From: Catellatospora sichuanensis
Lineage (GTDB): Bacteria; Actinomycetota; Actinomycetes; Mycobacteriales; Micromonosporaceae
DNA length: 64,000 bases
Direction: 5' to 3'
Assembly (NCBI RefSeq): GCF_007483665.1
Contig: NZ_VIQO01000027.1
Span: 124,001-188,000 of the forward strand
The position numbers and the translations under genes are program-made. Below are positions 7,604 to 16,171 of the stretch, in pieces; positions within the stretch are counted from its first letter, which is position 1, and every line of letters begins with the position of its first letter. The notes under the pieces are model-generated. The model did no database searches. It worked only from the letters and a program-made list of their open reading frames with translations, and was not told the origin of the DNA.

Positions 7604-8539
7604 GTGACCCTGTCATCGAGATATGCAGAGTTCGCAGTCCGCGAAGCGCGGGGAGTGTCCCCGACGTACGAAAAGCTGGCGCAGGCGGTCTCCGCCGACG
7701 AGAAGGTCCTGGCACTGCTGGAGACCGTGCCCGAGCCGAAACAGCAACCGAATCTGCTGCTCGGTGTAGTGCGCCTGCTCGGTGGCCCGGTCGACGACCC
7801 GGCCGACTTCCACGACTTCACGGTGACGAATTGGCCGGCGATCGAGGCCGAACTCCGCAGCCGGGCGACACAGACCAACGAAGCCGGCCGGTGTGCGCTG
7901 CTGCTGCCCGTACTCTCGTCCCTGCCGCAGCCGTTGGCGCTGTTGGAAGTCGGCGCGGCGGCCGGATTGGGGCTCTACCCCGACCGCTACACCTACCGGT
8001 ACGGAGATCACGAGATCGGATCCGGTGGTCCCGTCCTCGACTGCGCGCTCACCGGAACGACCCCGCCGACGCTGCTGCCCGAGGTGGTGTGGCGGGCCGG
8101 GCTGGACCTGAACCCGCTCCAGATCACCGTGCCGGCCGACGTCGCCTGGCTGGAGGCGCTGATCTGGCCGGAACACCAGCACCGGCGGGACCGGCTGCGT
8201 GCCGCGGCCGCTGTCGCCGCCGCGGACCCGCCCACGCTCATCCGCGGCGACCTCGTGGACGACCTGCTCGGTCTGGCCGCTCGGGCGCCGGCCGACGCGA
8301 CGCTCGTCGTGTTCCACACCTCCGTGCTGTATCAGGTGCCTGCGGCCCGCCGCGCGGCGTTCGTGGCCCTGGTCCGCGAACTGCCCGGGCACTGGATCTC
8401 GGTCGAGGGCCCGGACGTCATGGCCTACCGGGGACTGCCGTCCGCCCCGGACGGCGCCCTGCACAACGTGCTCGCGCTCGACGGGACACCACTGGCCTGG
8501 ACCCGCGGCCACGGGCAGGCGATGGCGTGGTTCGCCTGA
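7604..8539 (+). CDS. DUF2332 family protein
   Basis: About 311 residues from the GTG at 7604. The family is recognised from the N-terminal SPTYEKLAQAVSADEKVLALL, the NLLLGVVRLL segment, LLEVGAAAGLGLYPDRYTYRYG and the central VVFHTSVLYQVP and WISVEGPDV. DUF2332 proteins are widespread in actinobacteria and have no known activity; the GAAAGLGL loop loosely resembles a nucleotide- or SAM-binding loop. The frame is open further upstream, but the extra 62 residues are rich in Pro/Ala/Arg and look like translated intergenic sequence. The gene precedes the EACC1 system by 130 bases without an evident link. Confidence 0.85.
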   Translation: MTLSSRYAEFAVREARGVSPTYEKLAQAVSADEKVLALLETVPEPKQQPNLLLGVVRLLGGPVDDPADFHDFTVTNWPAIEAELRSRATQTNEAGRCALLLPVLSSLPQPLALLEVGAAAGLGLYPDRYTYRYGDHEIGSGGPVLDCALTGTTPPTLLPEVVWRAGLDLNPLQITVPADVAWLEALIWPEHQHRRDRLRAAAAVAAADPPTLIRGDLVDDLLGLAARAPADATLVVFHTSVLYQVPAARRAAFVALVRELPGHWISVEGPDVMAYRGLPSAPDGALHNVLALDGTPLAWTRGHGQAMAWFA

Positions 8540-8669
8540 GCGGGTCCTCGCATCCGCCTGGCGGCCGAAGAGGATGACGGGGTTCTGACACTTCTGGCAC
8601 TTGTATGCACGTGTTGCTGCTCTGTTGACTTGGCGAGGGTTACCGATCGGCGTCAGCGATGGAGTGCCA

Positions 8670-9050
8670 ATGGAGATCCGGCTAGCGGTCGACGGTCGTG
8701 ACGGCGACCTCCAATCCCTGTGGGAGTGGCTGCGCAGTGAGCATCAACTGCGCGGAAAGGTCCGTGAGGAGCGGATACCGGCGAGCGCGGGCACCATGGG
8801 CAGCACCGCCGAACTGATCGTTCTGCTCGCATCGACCAACGCTGCGACGGCTCTCGCCCAGTCGGTTGCCGTTTGGCTGATCCAGCGTCGCTCTCACGTC
8901 ACGGTCACCGTGAAACTGCCGGACGGCCGGAGCGTCGCGGTGAAGGCCAGCCGCGCCGCGGACGCCGAGAAACTCGTGCGTACCGTGCTGGAGTCAGCCG
9001 TGGTCCAGCCTGTTCTGCCAGGGCAGGCACTGAGCGTCGACGAAGGATAG
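8670..9050 (+). CDS. Effector-associated constant component EACC1
   Basis: A 126-residue small protein matching the EACC1 family: MEIRLAVDGRDGDLQSLWEW, then a Gly/Ser/Thr-rich and hydrophobic middle (AELIVLLASTNAATALAQSV) and VTVTVKLPDGRSVAVKAS near the end. EACC1 is defined by comparative genomics as the invariant partner in actinobacterial NTP-dependent conflict systems; it is thought to mediate assembly or threshold control of a toxic effector. Here the effector is the caspase-WD40 protein two bases downstream (stop at 9050, next ATG at 9053). ATG 8670 was chosen because upstream in-frame codons lack family similarity. Confidence 0.85.
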   Translation: MEIRLAVDGRDGDLQSLWEWLRSEHQLRGKVREERIPASAGTMGSTAELIVLLASTNAATALAQSVAVWLIQRRSHVTVTVKLPDGRSVAVKASRAADAEKLVRTVLESAVVQPVLPGQALSVDEG

Positions 9051-9052
9051 CC

Positions 9053-10975
9053 ATGCGCCTGCCCGATCCCGCGCGTTCGTACGCGGTACTGATCGGTGTG
9101 AGCGACTACCGATCGGCCGAACTGCCGTCGCTACCCGCGGTGCGAAACAACCTGAGCGATCTTCAGCGAGTCCTTTCCGATCCTCTGCTCGGTGGCCTTT
9201 CACCAGAACGATGCGTGGTGGTGCCTGACCCCGCCACGGTGCACGAGGCCGCCCGGGTGCTACGCGAATACGCCGATGCGGCCGAGGACACCCTGGTGTT
9301 CTACTTCGCCGGGCATGGGTATCGAGACATGCGGCACACGCTTTACCTTGCTTTCGGCGAGACGGATCTCGACCACCTGCAGGTCACGGCGTTGGCATAC
9401 GACACAGTGCGGGAGGTGCTGACCGACAGCCCCGCCGAGAACAAGGTCGTCATCCTCGACTGCTGCTTCAGCGGACAGGCCATTGCCGGGATGAGTGGCG
9501 GACGAGGCGTCGTCGGCCAGCTCGACATAGCGGGCACCTACACGCTCACCTCGGTGTCGGCCACGGAGATCTCGCTGGCGCCCGAGGGAGCGCGCTACAC
9601 CACTTTCACCGGCGCGTTGCTGCGCGTGCTGCAGCAGGGGATCCCCAGCGCCTCCGAATACCTGACCTACAACATGGTCTACCGGCGGCTGCGTCAGCGG
9701 ATGGCGGCGCTGAGGATGCCGATTCCGCACCAGCGTGGCACCGGAACGGCAAACCACCTTGCGCTGGCTCGTAACCCCGCATTCGCCCCGTCACGGTCGG
9801 CGCCCGGCCTACTCGCCGATGCGAACTCGGACGGACCCCCGGCGAGCACGCGGCAGCCGCCATCGCCCCGCCGGCCGCTGGTACGTCACCGGCAGCATCA
9901 GCTTGTCGCCGCTGCGGCGACCGTCGCGGCGATCGCTGTCGCGATCGCGGTGTCGGTGGTGCAGCCGTGGCAGCAAGGTCGAGTCGTTCCGAGTTCGATC
10001 GCCTCCTCCGGCCCGGCTGAGAGGCCCACGCAGTCGTTGCCCGCACCAATGTCGTTGACCTACGCCCGTACGCAGATCCTGACCGAGCGAGGAAAGACAT
10101 CGACCAGTGTCGCGTTCGACCAAGCCGAACGGGTTCTTGTCGGCGGCGACGGCGGCGGCAACCTTCGGCTGTGGCATCTGGGCATCGTCGAACCGGTCGC
10201 CGCGGTGCAGGTCGAGGAGGAGTCGGTCATCGATGTCGCACTCAGCCCTGACGGCGAGACCGTGGCGAGTACCGGGTACGACGGGACATTGCGGCTGTGG
10301 TCGGCGGCGTCGGGAGCCCCGGTGCGGGAGTGGCCGAGTGGACAGGGTCGCCCGGTACACAGTGTGGCATTCAGTCCGAAGGGCGATGTGCTTGCGAGCG
10401 CAAGCCAGGACGGGACCATCGCCCTGTGGAACCTGCGCACCCATCAGCAGATTCGGCTCGTCAAAGCCGGCGACAAGGCCATCCGTGCGGTCGCGTTCAG
10501 CCCGAGCGGCGAGTTGTTGGCCAGCGGAGGGTACGACCGGACGGTGCGGTTGTGGGACCCGTCGTCCGGCCGGCCCGTGGGAGTTGCGATGACCGGGCAT
10601 GGAGCGCTCGTGACGGATGTGTCCTTCAGTCCCGACGGTACGTTGCTCGCCAGTACCAGCCATGACGGCACCGCCCGGTTGTGGGATCCGGCTGCCCGAG
10701 CCGCGGTGGGCCGGCCACTCCCCGCGCGTTCGAAGGAAGTATGGTCGGCGGCGTTCCACCCCAACGGCCGAGTGCTCGCGGTCGCGGACGGTGTCGCCGA
10801 TGAGCACGACGGCGCGGTCCAGTTCTGGAACCTGGCCACCGGCGCGCAAGTGGGCACACCCATCACGCAGACCAGCAGGATGGTAGCGGTGTCGATCAGC
10901 AAAAGCGGGCTACTGGTCACCGGTGACGGCGACGGCATCGTGACGTTGTGGCAGTTGGCCGTTCACGGCGCATGA
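9053..10975 (+). CDS. EACC1-associated caspase-like protease with WD40 propeller
   Basis: A 640-residue effector. Residues 1-240 form a caspase/metacaspase p20-like domain: YAVLIGVSDY, the catalytic His in FYFAGHGY (H88) and the catalytic Cys in VILDCCFSGQ (C137/C138). A Pro/Arg-rich linker leads to a single transmembrane helix (about 284-303). Residues 330-640 make up WD40 repeats, seen as repeated SPDGETVASTGYDGTLRLW-type units (about seven). The layout suggests a membrane-tethered protease with a sensor propeller on the other side of the membrane. In known EACC1 systems such proteins are predicted to trigger cell death on invasion. GAAGGATAG forms the ribosome site inside the EACC1 stop region. 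Confidence 0.9.
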   Translation: MRLPDPARSYAVLIGVSDYRSAELPSLPAVRNNLSDLQRVLSDPLLGGLSPERCVVVPDPATVHEAARVLREYADAAEDTLVFYFAGHGYRDMRHTLYLAFGETDLDHLQVTALAYDTVREVLTDSPAENKVVILDCCFSGQAIAGMSGGRGVVGQLDIAGTYTLTSVSATEISLAPEGARYTTFTGALLRVLQQGIPSASEYLTYNMVYRRLRQRMAALRMPIPHQRGTGTANHLALARNPAFAPSRSAPGLLADANSDGPPASTRQPPSPRRPLVRHRQHQLVAAAATVAAIAVAIAVSVVQPWQQGRVVPSSIASSGPAERPTQSLPAPMSLTYARTQILTERGKTSTSVAFDQAERVLVGGDGGGNLRLWHLGIVEPVAAVQVEEESVIDVALSPDGETVASTGYDGTLRLWSAASGAPVREWPSGQGRPVHSVAFSPKGDVLASASQDGTIALWNLRTHQQIRLVKAGDKAIRAVAFSPSGELLASGGYDRTVRLWDPSSGRPVGVAMTGHGALVTDVSFSPDGTLLASTSHDGTARLWDPAARAAVGRPLPARSKEVWSAAFHPNGRVLAVADGVADEHDGAVQFWNLATGAQVGTPITQTSRMVAVSISKSGLLVTGDGDGIVTLWQLAVHGA

Positions 10976-11020
10976 TCAGCTGACGTTGCCGAATCCCGGT
11001 GCGTGACCTCGCCACGGTGT

Positions 11021-11770
11021 TCACGGACCTTGGGCGGTCGTGTATTCCGCGATCGCGGTCAGCCATTCCGCGGCCCGGTGCGGGTCGGGGTGGGTCAGGC
11101 CATACAGGTCGGTCACCGCGCGGGCGGCCGGGACCCAGTCGCCGTCGCACAGCGCGGTGCAGGCTCGTGCCGCCGCGTAGTCCCACCACGCCTGCCGGTC
11201 GGCGGGCGGCTGCGGCCAACCGGTCTCGAACCTGGTCAGCCGACGGTACGCCGCGTCGCACGCGCTGCGCAGCCACGCCTGTTCCGTCGCCGACACCGCC
11301 TCACCGGCGGCTGCGATGGCCAGCGGCCGCCGCCACGACGTGGGCAGCAGTGCGTCGTCGATCGTGCGCAGCGCGCCCACCACGAGGCCACGCCGGGTGT
11401 CGTCGTCCGCCCCGTCCAGGTGCCGGGCGGCCCAGCCGAGCCGGGCGAACACGTCAGCGTCGGGGAACGGCACCCACGAGTCGAGCTCGCTGAACGCGTG
11501 CGCGAGGTCGGCGTGCGCCCCGGCCGCGCCGAGTGCCACCGCCTGCCGTACGCCGATGGTCTGCCCGCGGGTGAGCAGTCCGGCGGCGGGGGTCAGACGG
11601 ACTCGCCGGTGTGGGGCCGACCGGGGATGGAATCCCAGGTCGAGCGCCCAGCACCAGCGGTCGGGCCGCGCGGCATGGGGGATCAGCCGGCCGAGCGGAC
11701 CCATCGACGACACCGGCGGACAGCGGTGGGCACCACTTTCACTGCTCAGGTGGTTCGTCGATCCGGTCAT
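11021..11770 (-). CDS. Hypothetical protein downstream of the monooxygenase
   Basis: A 249-residue soluble protein of unknown family. It is rich in Trp, Ala and Asp with helical segments (DRQAWWDYAAARACTALCDG, AARAVTDLYGLTHPDPHRAA), somewhat like TPR-type helical repeats. It begins 11 bases after the SsuD-like gene on the same strand and is probably co-transcribed with it. That ties it loosely to sulfonate metabolism. The N-terminal 30 residues are less convincing, and a later start is possible. Coding is supported by codon pattern and operon position. Confidence 0.65.
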   Translation of the reverse strand: MTGSTNHLSSESGAHRCPPVSSMGPLGRLIPHAARPDRWCWALDLGFHPRSAPHRRVRLTPAAGLLTRGQTIGVRQAVALGAAGAHADLAHAFSELDSWVPFPDADVFARLGWAARHLDGADDDTRRGLVVGALRTIDDALLPTSWRRPLAIAAAGEAVSATEQAWLRSACDAAYRRLTRFETGWPQPPADRQAWWDYAAARACTALCDGDWVPAARAVTDLYGLTHPDPHRAAEWLTAIAEYTTAQGP

Positions 11771-11781
11771 GGGGTCACCGC

Positions 11782-12936
11782 CTAACGGGACTGCGCGGTG
11801 GCGAAGGGGATCTTCGGCAGTTCACGCGCCGGGTCGCCGGCCGGGTGCGTCCACAGGCCCCGGTCGCGCAGGATCGGCAGCACCCCCTCGCCGAACCAGT
11901 ACGCCTCCTCGACGTGCGGGTGTCCGGAGAGGATGAACTCGCTGATGCCGAGGTCGGCGTACTCGGCGATGCGGTCGGCGATCTCGGTGTGGCTGCCCAC
12001 CAGTGCGGTGCCCGCGCCGCCGCGGACCAGGCCCACCCCTGCCCACAGGTTCGGGGCGATCTGCAGGCCGTCCCGCTTGCCGCCGTGCAGGGCGAGCATG
12101 CGCTTCTGCCCCTCGGACTCGCTGCGGGCCAGGCCCGCCTGCACCGCGGCGATGTCGTCGTCGCTGATCCCGTCGAGCAGTTTGCGGGCCTGTGCCCAGG
12201 CCTCGTCGGCGGTGTCGCGCGCGATGACGTGCAACCGGATGCCGTAGCGCAGCTCCCGGCCCTCCTCGGCGGCGAGTTTGCGGATCCAGTCGAGCTTGCC
12301 CGCGACCTGCGCGGGCGGCTCGCCCCAGGTGAGGTAGACGTCGGCGTGTTTGGCGGCGACGGGCCCGGCGGCCTGGGACGAGCCGCCGAAGTAGATCGGC
12401 GGCACCGGGTCGGGCACCCGGGGCAGCGTCGCGCCCTCGATGCGGTGGTGCTCGCCGGTGAAGTCGACGCTGCCGCCCCGCCACAGCGAGCGGGTGACGT
12501 GCAGGAACTCGTCGGCGCGGGCATAGCGGGCGTCCTTGTCGAGCCAGTCGCCGTACGCCCGCTGCTCGTGGGTCTCGCCGCCCACGACGACGTTGAGCAG
12601 CAGCCTTCCGTCGGAGTGGCGCTGGAAGGTGGCGGCCATCTGCGCGGCCAGGGTCGGTGACAGCAGGCCGGGGCGGAACGCGACGAGGAACTTCAGCCGC
12701 TCGGTCACCTCGCTGAGCATCGCGGTGGACAGCCAGGCGTCCTCGCACCAGCCGCCGGTCGGGGTGAGCGCGCCGACGAAGCCCAGCTGCTCGGCGGTGC
12801 GGGCGATCTGGCCGAGGTAGGCCAGGGTCGCCGGGCGCGCGCCGCCGGCCACGCCCGCGGGCATGCCGTGGCCGCCGCCGACGATGAACCGGCTGTCGCC
12901 GTAGGTGGGCAGGAACCAGTGGAAGGTGAGGCTCAT
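11782..12936 (-). CDS. ssuD: FMNH2-dependent alkanesulfonate monooxygenase-like protein
   Basis: A 384-residue member of the SsuD branch of bacterial luciferase-like monooxygenases; SsuD is about 380 residues. SsuD releases sulfite from alkanesulfonates using reduced FMN and O2. Family features: MSLTFHWFLPTYGDSRF at the N-terminus, FVGALTPTGGWCEDAW, FLVAFRPGLLSPTLAAQM, LLLNVVVGG, IYFGGSSQAA and the C-terminal FILSGHPHVEEAYWFGEGV. The ATG at 12936 follows GGAGACAGC. The frame continues upstream to 13023 but those 29 residues are not family-like. It is divergent from an FMN reductase gene, its natural partner. Confidence 0.92.
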   Translation of the reverse strand: MSLTFHWFLPTYGDSRFIVGGGHGMPAGVAGGARPATLAYLGQIARTAEQLGFVGALTPTGGWCEDAWLSTAMLSEVTERLKFLVAFRPGLLSPTLAAQMAATFQRHSDGRLLLNVVVGGETHEQRAYGDWLDKDARYARADEFLHVTRSLWRGGSVDFTGEHHRIEGATLPRVPDPVPPIYFGGSSQAAGPVAAKHADVYLTWGEPPAQVAGKLDWIRKLAAEEGRELRYGIRLHVIARDTADEAWAQARKLLDGISDDDIAAVQAGLARSESEGQKRMLALHGGKRDGLQIAPNLWAGVGLVRGGAGTALVGSHTEIADRIAEYADLGISEFILSGHPHVEEAYWFGEGVLPILRDRGLWTHPAGDPARELPKIPFATAQSR

Positions 12937-13020
12937 GTGCTGTCTCCGTGCTGTTCGGATTGGTCGCGTTCCGAGGTTTGCATGCGCAGGTGGGCAGCAC
13001 AATCCATCGAGCAGATATTT

Positions 13021-13047
13021 CATATTAATTCCATGGGATATATGGGA
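13021..13047. promoter_or_regulatory. Shared sulfur-regulon motif, site A
   Basis: In the 291-base divergent region between ssuD and the FMN reductase, the sequence TTCCATGGGATATATGGGA (13030-13047 region) matches site B at 21599-21628 at 20 of 28 aligned positions and site C at 18129-18145 over its core. The common core is TCCCATAGGA or close variants. It lies about 95 bases before the ssuD start and about 190 bases before the reductase start. A dedicated regulator of sulfonate use probably binds here. Confidence 0.55.
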
Positions 13048-13084
13048 GAACTATGTGATCCCGGTCACAAAAGCCTGGACGCTC

Positions 13085-13114
13085 TTGCCCGGGCGCTCAT
13101 ACGGTCCCTAGCCA
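13085..13114 (+). promoter_or_regulatory. Possible promoter of the FMN reductase
   Basis: TTGCCC (13085-13090) and TAGCCA (13109-13114) are spaced by 18 bases, which would start transcription near 13121. Site A lies 40-60 bases upstream of this -35, a position suited to an activator. Weak match, by eye only. Confidence 0.3.
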
Positions 13115-13227
13115 TACAACCTCGTCTACCTGGACACCGACGGCATCCCGGCGCCCGTCCTCGCGATCCCGCCGCGCTCTCGGCCACCACGCCCGCAACC
13201 CGTGCCCGTCGGCTGAGGAGGAACCCC

Positions 13228-13779
13228 ATGCCCTCGATCCTCGCGATCTCCGGATCTCCGTCACCCACCTCCAAGACCGCGCGCGTGCTGCGGTACGTGA
13301 CCGACAACCTGCCCGGCACCGGCTCCTATGAGGTCAGCCATCTCGCGGTGCGGGACCTGCCCGCCGAGGCGCTGCTCGGCGCGGACGTGCGCCACCCGGC
13401 GATCCTGTCGGTCGGTGCGGCGCTCGCAGCCGCCGACGGCGTCATCGTCGCGACGCCCGTATACAAGGCCGCGTACAGCGGAGTCCTCAAGTCGCTGCTG
13501 GACCTGCTGCCGCAGTACGCGCTGGCCGGCAAGGTCGTGCTGCCGCTGGCCACCGGCGGCACCCCGGCCCACGTGCTGGCCATCGACTACGCGCTGCGGC
13601 CGGTGCTGTCCAGCATGGGCGCGACGCACATCGTCGCCGGGTGCTTCATCCACGACAAGACCATCGTCGACACCGACGGCGGCGGCATCCTGCTCGACGC
13701 GACCGGGCAGTCTTTCCTGAACACCGTCGTCACCGGCTTCACCGACGCGCTCGCCGCGCGCTTCCTGCAGGCGGCGTAG
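13228..13779 (+). CDS. ssuE: NAD(P)H-dependent FMN reductase (SsuE family)
   Basis: A 183-residue flavodoxin-like reductase: ILAISGSPSPTSKTARVL binds the FMN phosphate, and IVATPVYKAAYSGVLKSLLDLLP is the hallmark of the SsuE/MsuE family. LPLATGGTPAHVLAIDYALRP follows. It supplies FMNH2 to the SsuD-type monooxygenase encoded divergently 291 bases away. The ATG at 13228 follows GGAGGAAC, a strong ribosome site; upstream in-frame extension lacks similarity. C-terminal FTDALAARFLQ completes the domain. Confidence 0.92.
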   Translation: MPSILAISGSPSPTSKTARVLRYVTDNLPGTGSYEVSHLAVRDLPAEALLGADVRHPAILSVGAALAAADGVIVATPVYKAAYSGVLKSLLDLLPQYALAGKVVLPLATGGTPAHVLAIDYALRPVLSSMGATHIVAGCFIHDKTIVDTDGGGILLDATGQSFLNTVVTGFTDALAARFLQAA

Positions 13780-13865
13780 CGTGCCGACCGCAGTGCCGGG
13801 GCTGACCCGTCCGGCCAGCCGGTACACCACCGAGCCCACCGCGGTCTGACGGAGAAGAGCGGAAC

Positions 13866-14084
13866 ATGACGCCGTGCCGGCCCTTCGGCCGCACCCTGTA
13901 CCAGCTGCGCCGGCCCGGGGCCGACACCGACTTCGACGGGAACCCGTCGCGGGACGTGCTGGACCGCATCGACGAGATCGTGCCGCCGGACACCGTGCTC
14001 AATCAGGCCGACGCCGGCTACCAGCCGCCCGCGATCACCGACCCGACGCTGCGCCGCCGGCGGGAGGTCACCCCGGCGCGGTAA
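13866..14084 (+). CDS. Small hypothetical protein, 72 residues
   Basis: An ORF with a good ribosome site (GGAGAAGAGC, 7 bases before ATG) encoding a hydrophilic peptide: FGRTLYQLRRPGADTDF, DVLDRIDEIVPPDTVLNQ, ending in an Arg-rich tail. No family recognised. It lies 86 bases after ssuE on the same strand and may be co-transcribed. The composition is protein-like, but the short length leaves real doubt. Confidence 0.45.
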   Translation: MTPCRPFGRTLYQLRRPGADTDFDGNPSRDVLDRIDEIVPPDTVLNQADAGYQPPAITDPTLRRRREVTPAR

Positions 14085-14164
14085 CCCGTCGCGTCCGGTC
14101 CTCCGGCTGTGCCATGGTGGCATGGAGGGCCGGGCTGTTCCGGAACGGACTCTCGCTCGTGCTC

Positions 14165-14200
14165 GCTCGTTTCGGGACGCTCATGAGTCCCGAAACGAGC
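14165..14200. repeat. 36-base dispersed palindromic element, copy 2
   Basis: GCTCGTTTCGGGAC (14165-14178) pairs perfectly with GTCCCGAAACGAGC (14187-14200) over an 8-base loop, a 14-base stem. It matches copy 1 (2984-3019) at 32 of 36 positions, and the differences largely keep pairing. It lies between the small ORF at 13866 and the ABC exporter, where it can also work as a terminator. Confidence 0.7.
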
Positions 14201-14274
14201 GGGCCCCGGGCGATGAGGCCATGCCCGCACCGCCGGTCCCTTGCTGGGAGAACAACTCCACCCCCTGGAGAGTG

Positions 14275-16071
14275 ATGTCAGCGCCTGCGCAGTATCCGGC
14301 CCCGAAGTCGACCATCGATCCCGACCGGAGCCGGTCCTGGCTGCGGCGCGCGCTGCCGATCGTCCTTGCGCACCGGTGGCTGCTGCTGACCTCGCTCAGC
14401 CTGTCGCTGGTGGGCCTGCTGGTGCAGGTGCAGATCCCCAACGTGATGCGGCTGGGCATCGACGACGCACTGGTCGCACGCACCACGAGCCTCACCGGCT
14501 ACGTGTGGTGGCTGGCCGGCCTCGCCGTGGTCGCGGGTCTGGTCAACTACCTGGCCCGCCGCTACCTGCTGCGCACCGCGTACGAGATCGAGTACGACCT
14601 GCGCAACATCATGTACACCCACCTGATCCGTTTGCCGTACGGCTTCTACGATCGGGTGCAGACCGGTGAGCTGATGTCCCGGTCCAGTTCGGACATCCGT
14701 GCGGTGCAGATGTACCTGGCGTTCGGGCCGTCGATCCTGGTGCAGTGCCTGATCGCGGTGTTCGCGTTCGCACTGATGGTGTCGATCGACCCACTGCTGG
14801 CGGTGGTCGCGATGGCCACCATGCCGGTGATCGCGCTGCTGGGCGTATGGATGCGCAAGGCGATCTTCCCGGTGTCCTGGCTGATCCAGTCCCGGCTGGC
14901 GCAGGTGGCCACGGTCGTCGACGAGAACATCAACGGGGTGCGCATCGTCAAGGCGTTCGCCGGTGAGCAGCGCCAGGTCACCCTACTGGCGTCGGCCGCC
15001 GACCGGGTGCGCTGGGCGTACCGGCGCGACGCGTACATCCGCAGCCGCTGGTCGCCGACCCTGGAGAACCTGCCGCGGCTGGGCCTGGCGCTGGTGCTGC
15101 TGTGCGGCGGCTGGATGGTGATCGAGGGCCGGGCCACGGTCGGCGCGATCGTCGCGTTCAACTCGTACGTCCTGATGCTCCAACCGCCGTTCCGCATGCT
15201 CGGCATGATGATCATGATGGGGCAGCGGGCCGCCGCCTCCGCGCAGCGCATCTACGAGGTGCTCGACACCCGCAGCGAGATCACCGAGCGAAGTGACCCG
15301 GTGCGCACCCGCATCCGGGGCGAGGTCGAGTTCGCGGGGGTCGAGTTCGCCTACCCCGACGGCACGGTCGCGCTGCGAGGTCTGGACCTGCGTGTGCCCA
15401 CCGGAACCACGGTCGCCGTGGTGGGGCGCACCGGCTCGGGCAAGTCCACCGTCGGACGCCTACTGGCCCGTTACTACGACACCACCGCGGGCAGCGTCCG
15501 CGTCGACGGCCGTGACGTGCGGGAGTACGCCCTGGACAGTCTGCGCGATCAGATCGGCATCGTGCCGGACGAGCCGTTCCTGTTCTCGGTGTCCATCCGC
15601 GACAACATCGCCTTCGGCCGGCCGGACGCCGACCTGGCCGACGTCGTCGCCGCCGCGGAGGCGGCCGGGGCCGACGGCTTCGTCCGGGCGCTGCCCGACG
15701 GTTACGACACGGTGATCGGCGAACGCGGGTACACGCTGTCGGGCGGGCAGCGCCAGCGCGTCGCGATCGCCCGCGCGCTGCTGGTCAACCCGCCGGTGCT
15801 GGTGCTCGACGACGCGACCAGCGCGGTGGACGTGCACGTCGAGCAGCGCATCCACGGCGCGCTGCGCGACCTGCTCCAGGACCGCACCACGATCATCGTC
15901 GCGCACCGGTTGTCCACCATCGCGCTGGCCGACACGGTCGTGCTGATCGACGACGGCCGCGTGGCCGCCCAGGGCACCCACGAGGAGCTGCTGGCCGGGG
16001 AGCCGCGTTACCGCGACGTGCTGGCCACCCTGGCGACCGGGTCGGACGTGGACGAGCAGGTGGCCGCATGA
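14275..16071 (+). CDS. Heterodimeric ABC exporter, subunit 1 (degenerate catalytic Glu)
   Basis: A 598-residue half transporter: transmembrane domain about 30-310 with six helices, nucleotide-binding domain about 345-590. Walker A is GRTGSGKST, the signature LSGGQRQR, the H-loop IVAHRLST. Walker B reads VLVLDDATSAVD, with Asp in place of the catalytic Glu. Such a change marks one site of heterodimeric type IV exporters (BmrCD or TM287/288 style) as non-hydrolytic. The partner is the next gene. ATG 14275 lies 5 bases after CTGGAG; a GTG one codon upstream is possible. Substrate unknown (drug, lipid or peptide). Confidence 0.93.
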   Translation: MSAPAQYPAPKSTIDPDRSRSWLRRALPIVLAHRWLLLTSLSLSLVGLLVQVQIPNVMRLGIDDALVARTTSLTGYVWWLAGLAVVAGLVNYLARRYLLRTAYEIEYDLRNIMYTHLIRLPYGFYDRVQTGELMSRSSSDIRAVQMYLAFGPSILVQCLIAVFAFALMVSIDPLLAVVAMATMPVIALLGVWMRKAIFPVSWLIQSRLAQVATVVDENINGVRIVKAFAGEQRQVTLLASAADRVRWAYRRDAYIRSRWSPTLENLPRLGLALVLLCGGWMVIEGRATVGAIVAFNSYVLMLQPPFRMLGMMIMMGQRAAASAQRIYEVLDTRSEITERSDPVRTRIRGEVEFAGVEFAYPDGTVALRGLDLRVPTGTTVAVVGRTGSGKSTVGRLLARYYDTTAGSVRVDGRDVREYALDSLRDQIGIVPDEPFLFSVSIRDNIAFGRPDADLADVVAAAEAAGADGFVRALPDGYDTVIGERGYTLSGGQRQRVAIARALLVNPPVLVLDDATSAVDVHVEQRIHGALRDLLQDRTTIIVAHRLSTIALADTVVLIDDGRVAAQGTHEELLAGEPRYRDVLATLATGSDVDEQVAA

Positions 16072-16171
16072 CCTGGCGGAAAGGACGAGCCGAGGCGACC
16101 CGTCGGGCCGATGGGCGTCGTGAGGTGGCCGTCGGCAGCGGCGTTGCCGACGAGCGAGGGCAGGAGCGGGC

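Noticed and set aside
8540-8669. Direct repeat CTGACACTT/CTGGCACTT before EACC1 as an operator
   Set aside because: Two imperfect 9-base units close together are weak; mentioned only as a place to look for control of the EACC1 system.
7604-9050. DUF2332 gene as a third member of the EACC1 system
   Set aside because: The 130-base gap with separate promoter-like sequence and the common occurrence of DUF2332 elsewhere do not support a link.
12937-13023. Upstream extension of ssuD (29 residues, two adjacent Cys)
   Set aside because: The family N-terminus starts at 12936 with a good ribosome site. A short Cys-containing ORF in another frame (starting near 13010) overlaps the ssuD start, but it lacks a convincing promoter position, so it was not called as a leader.
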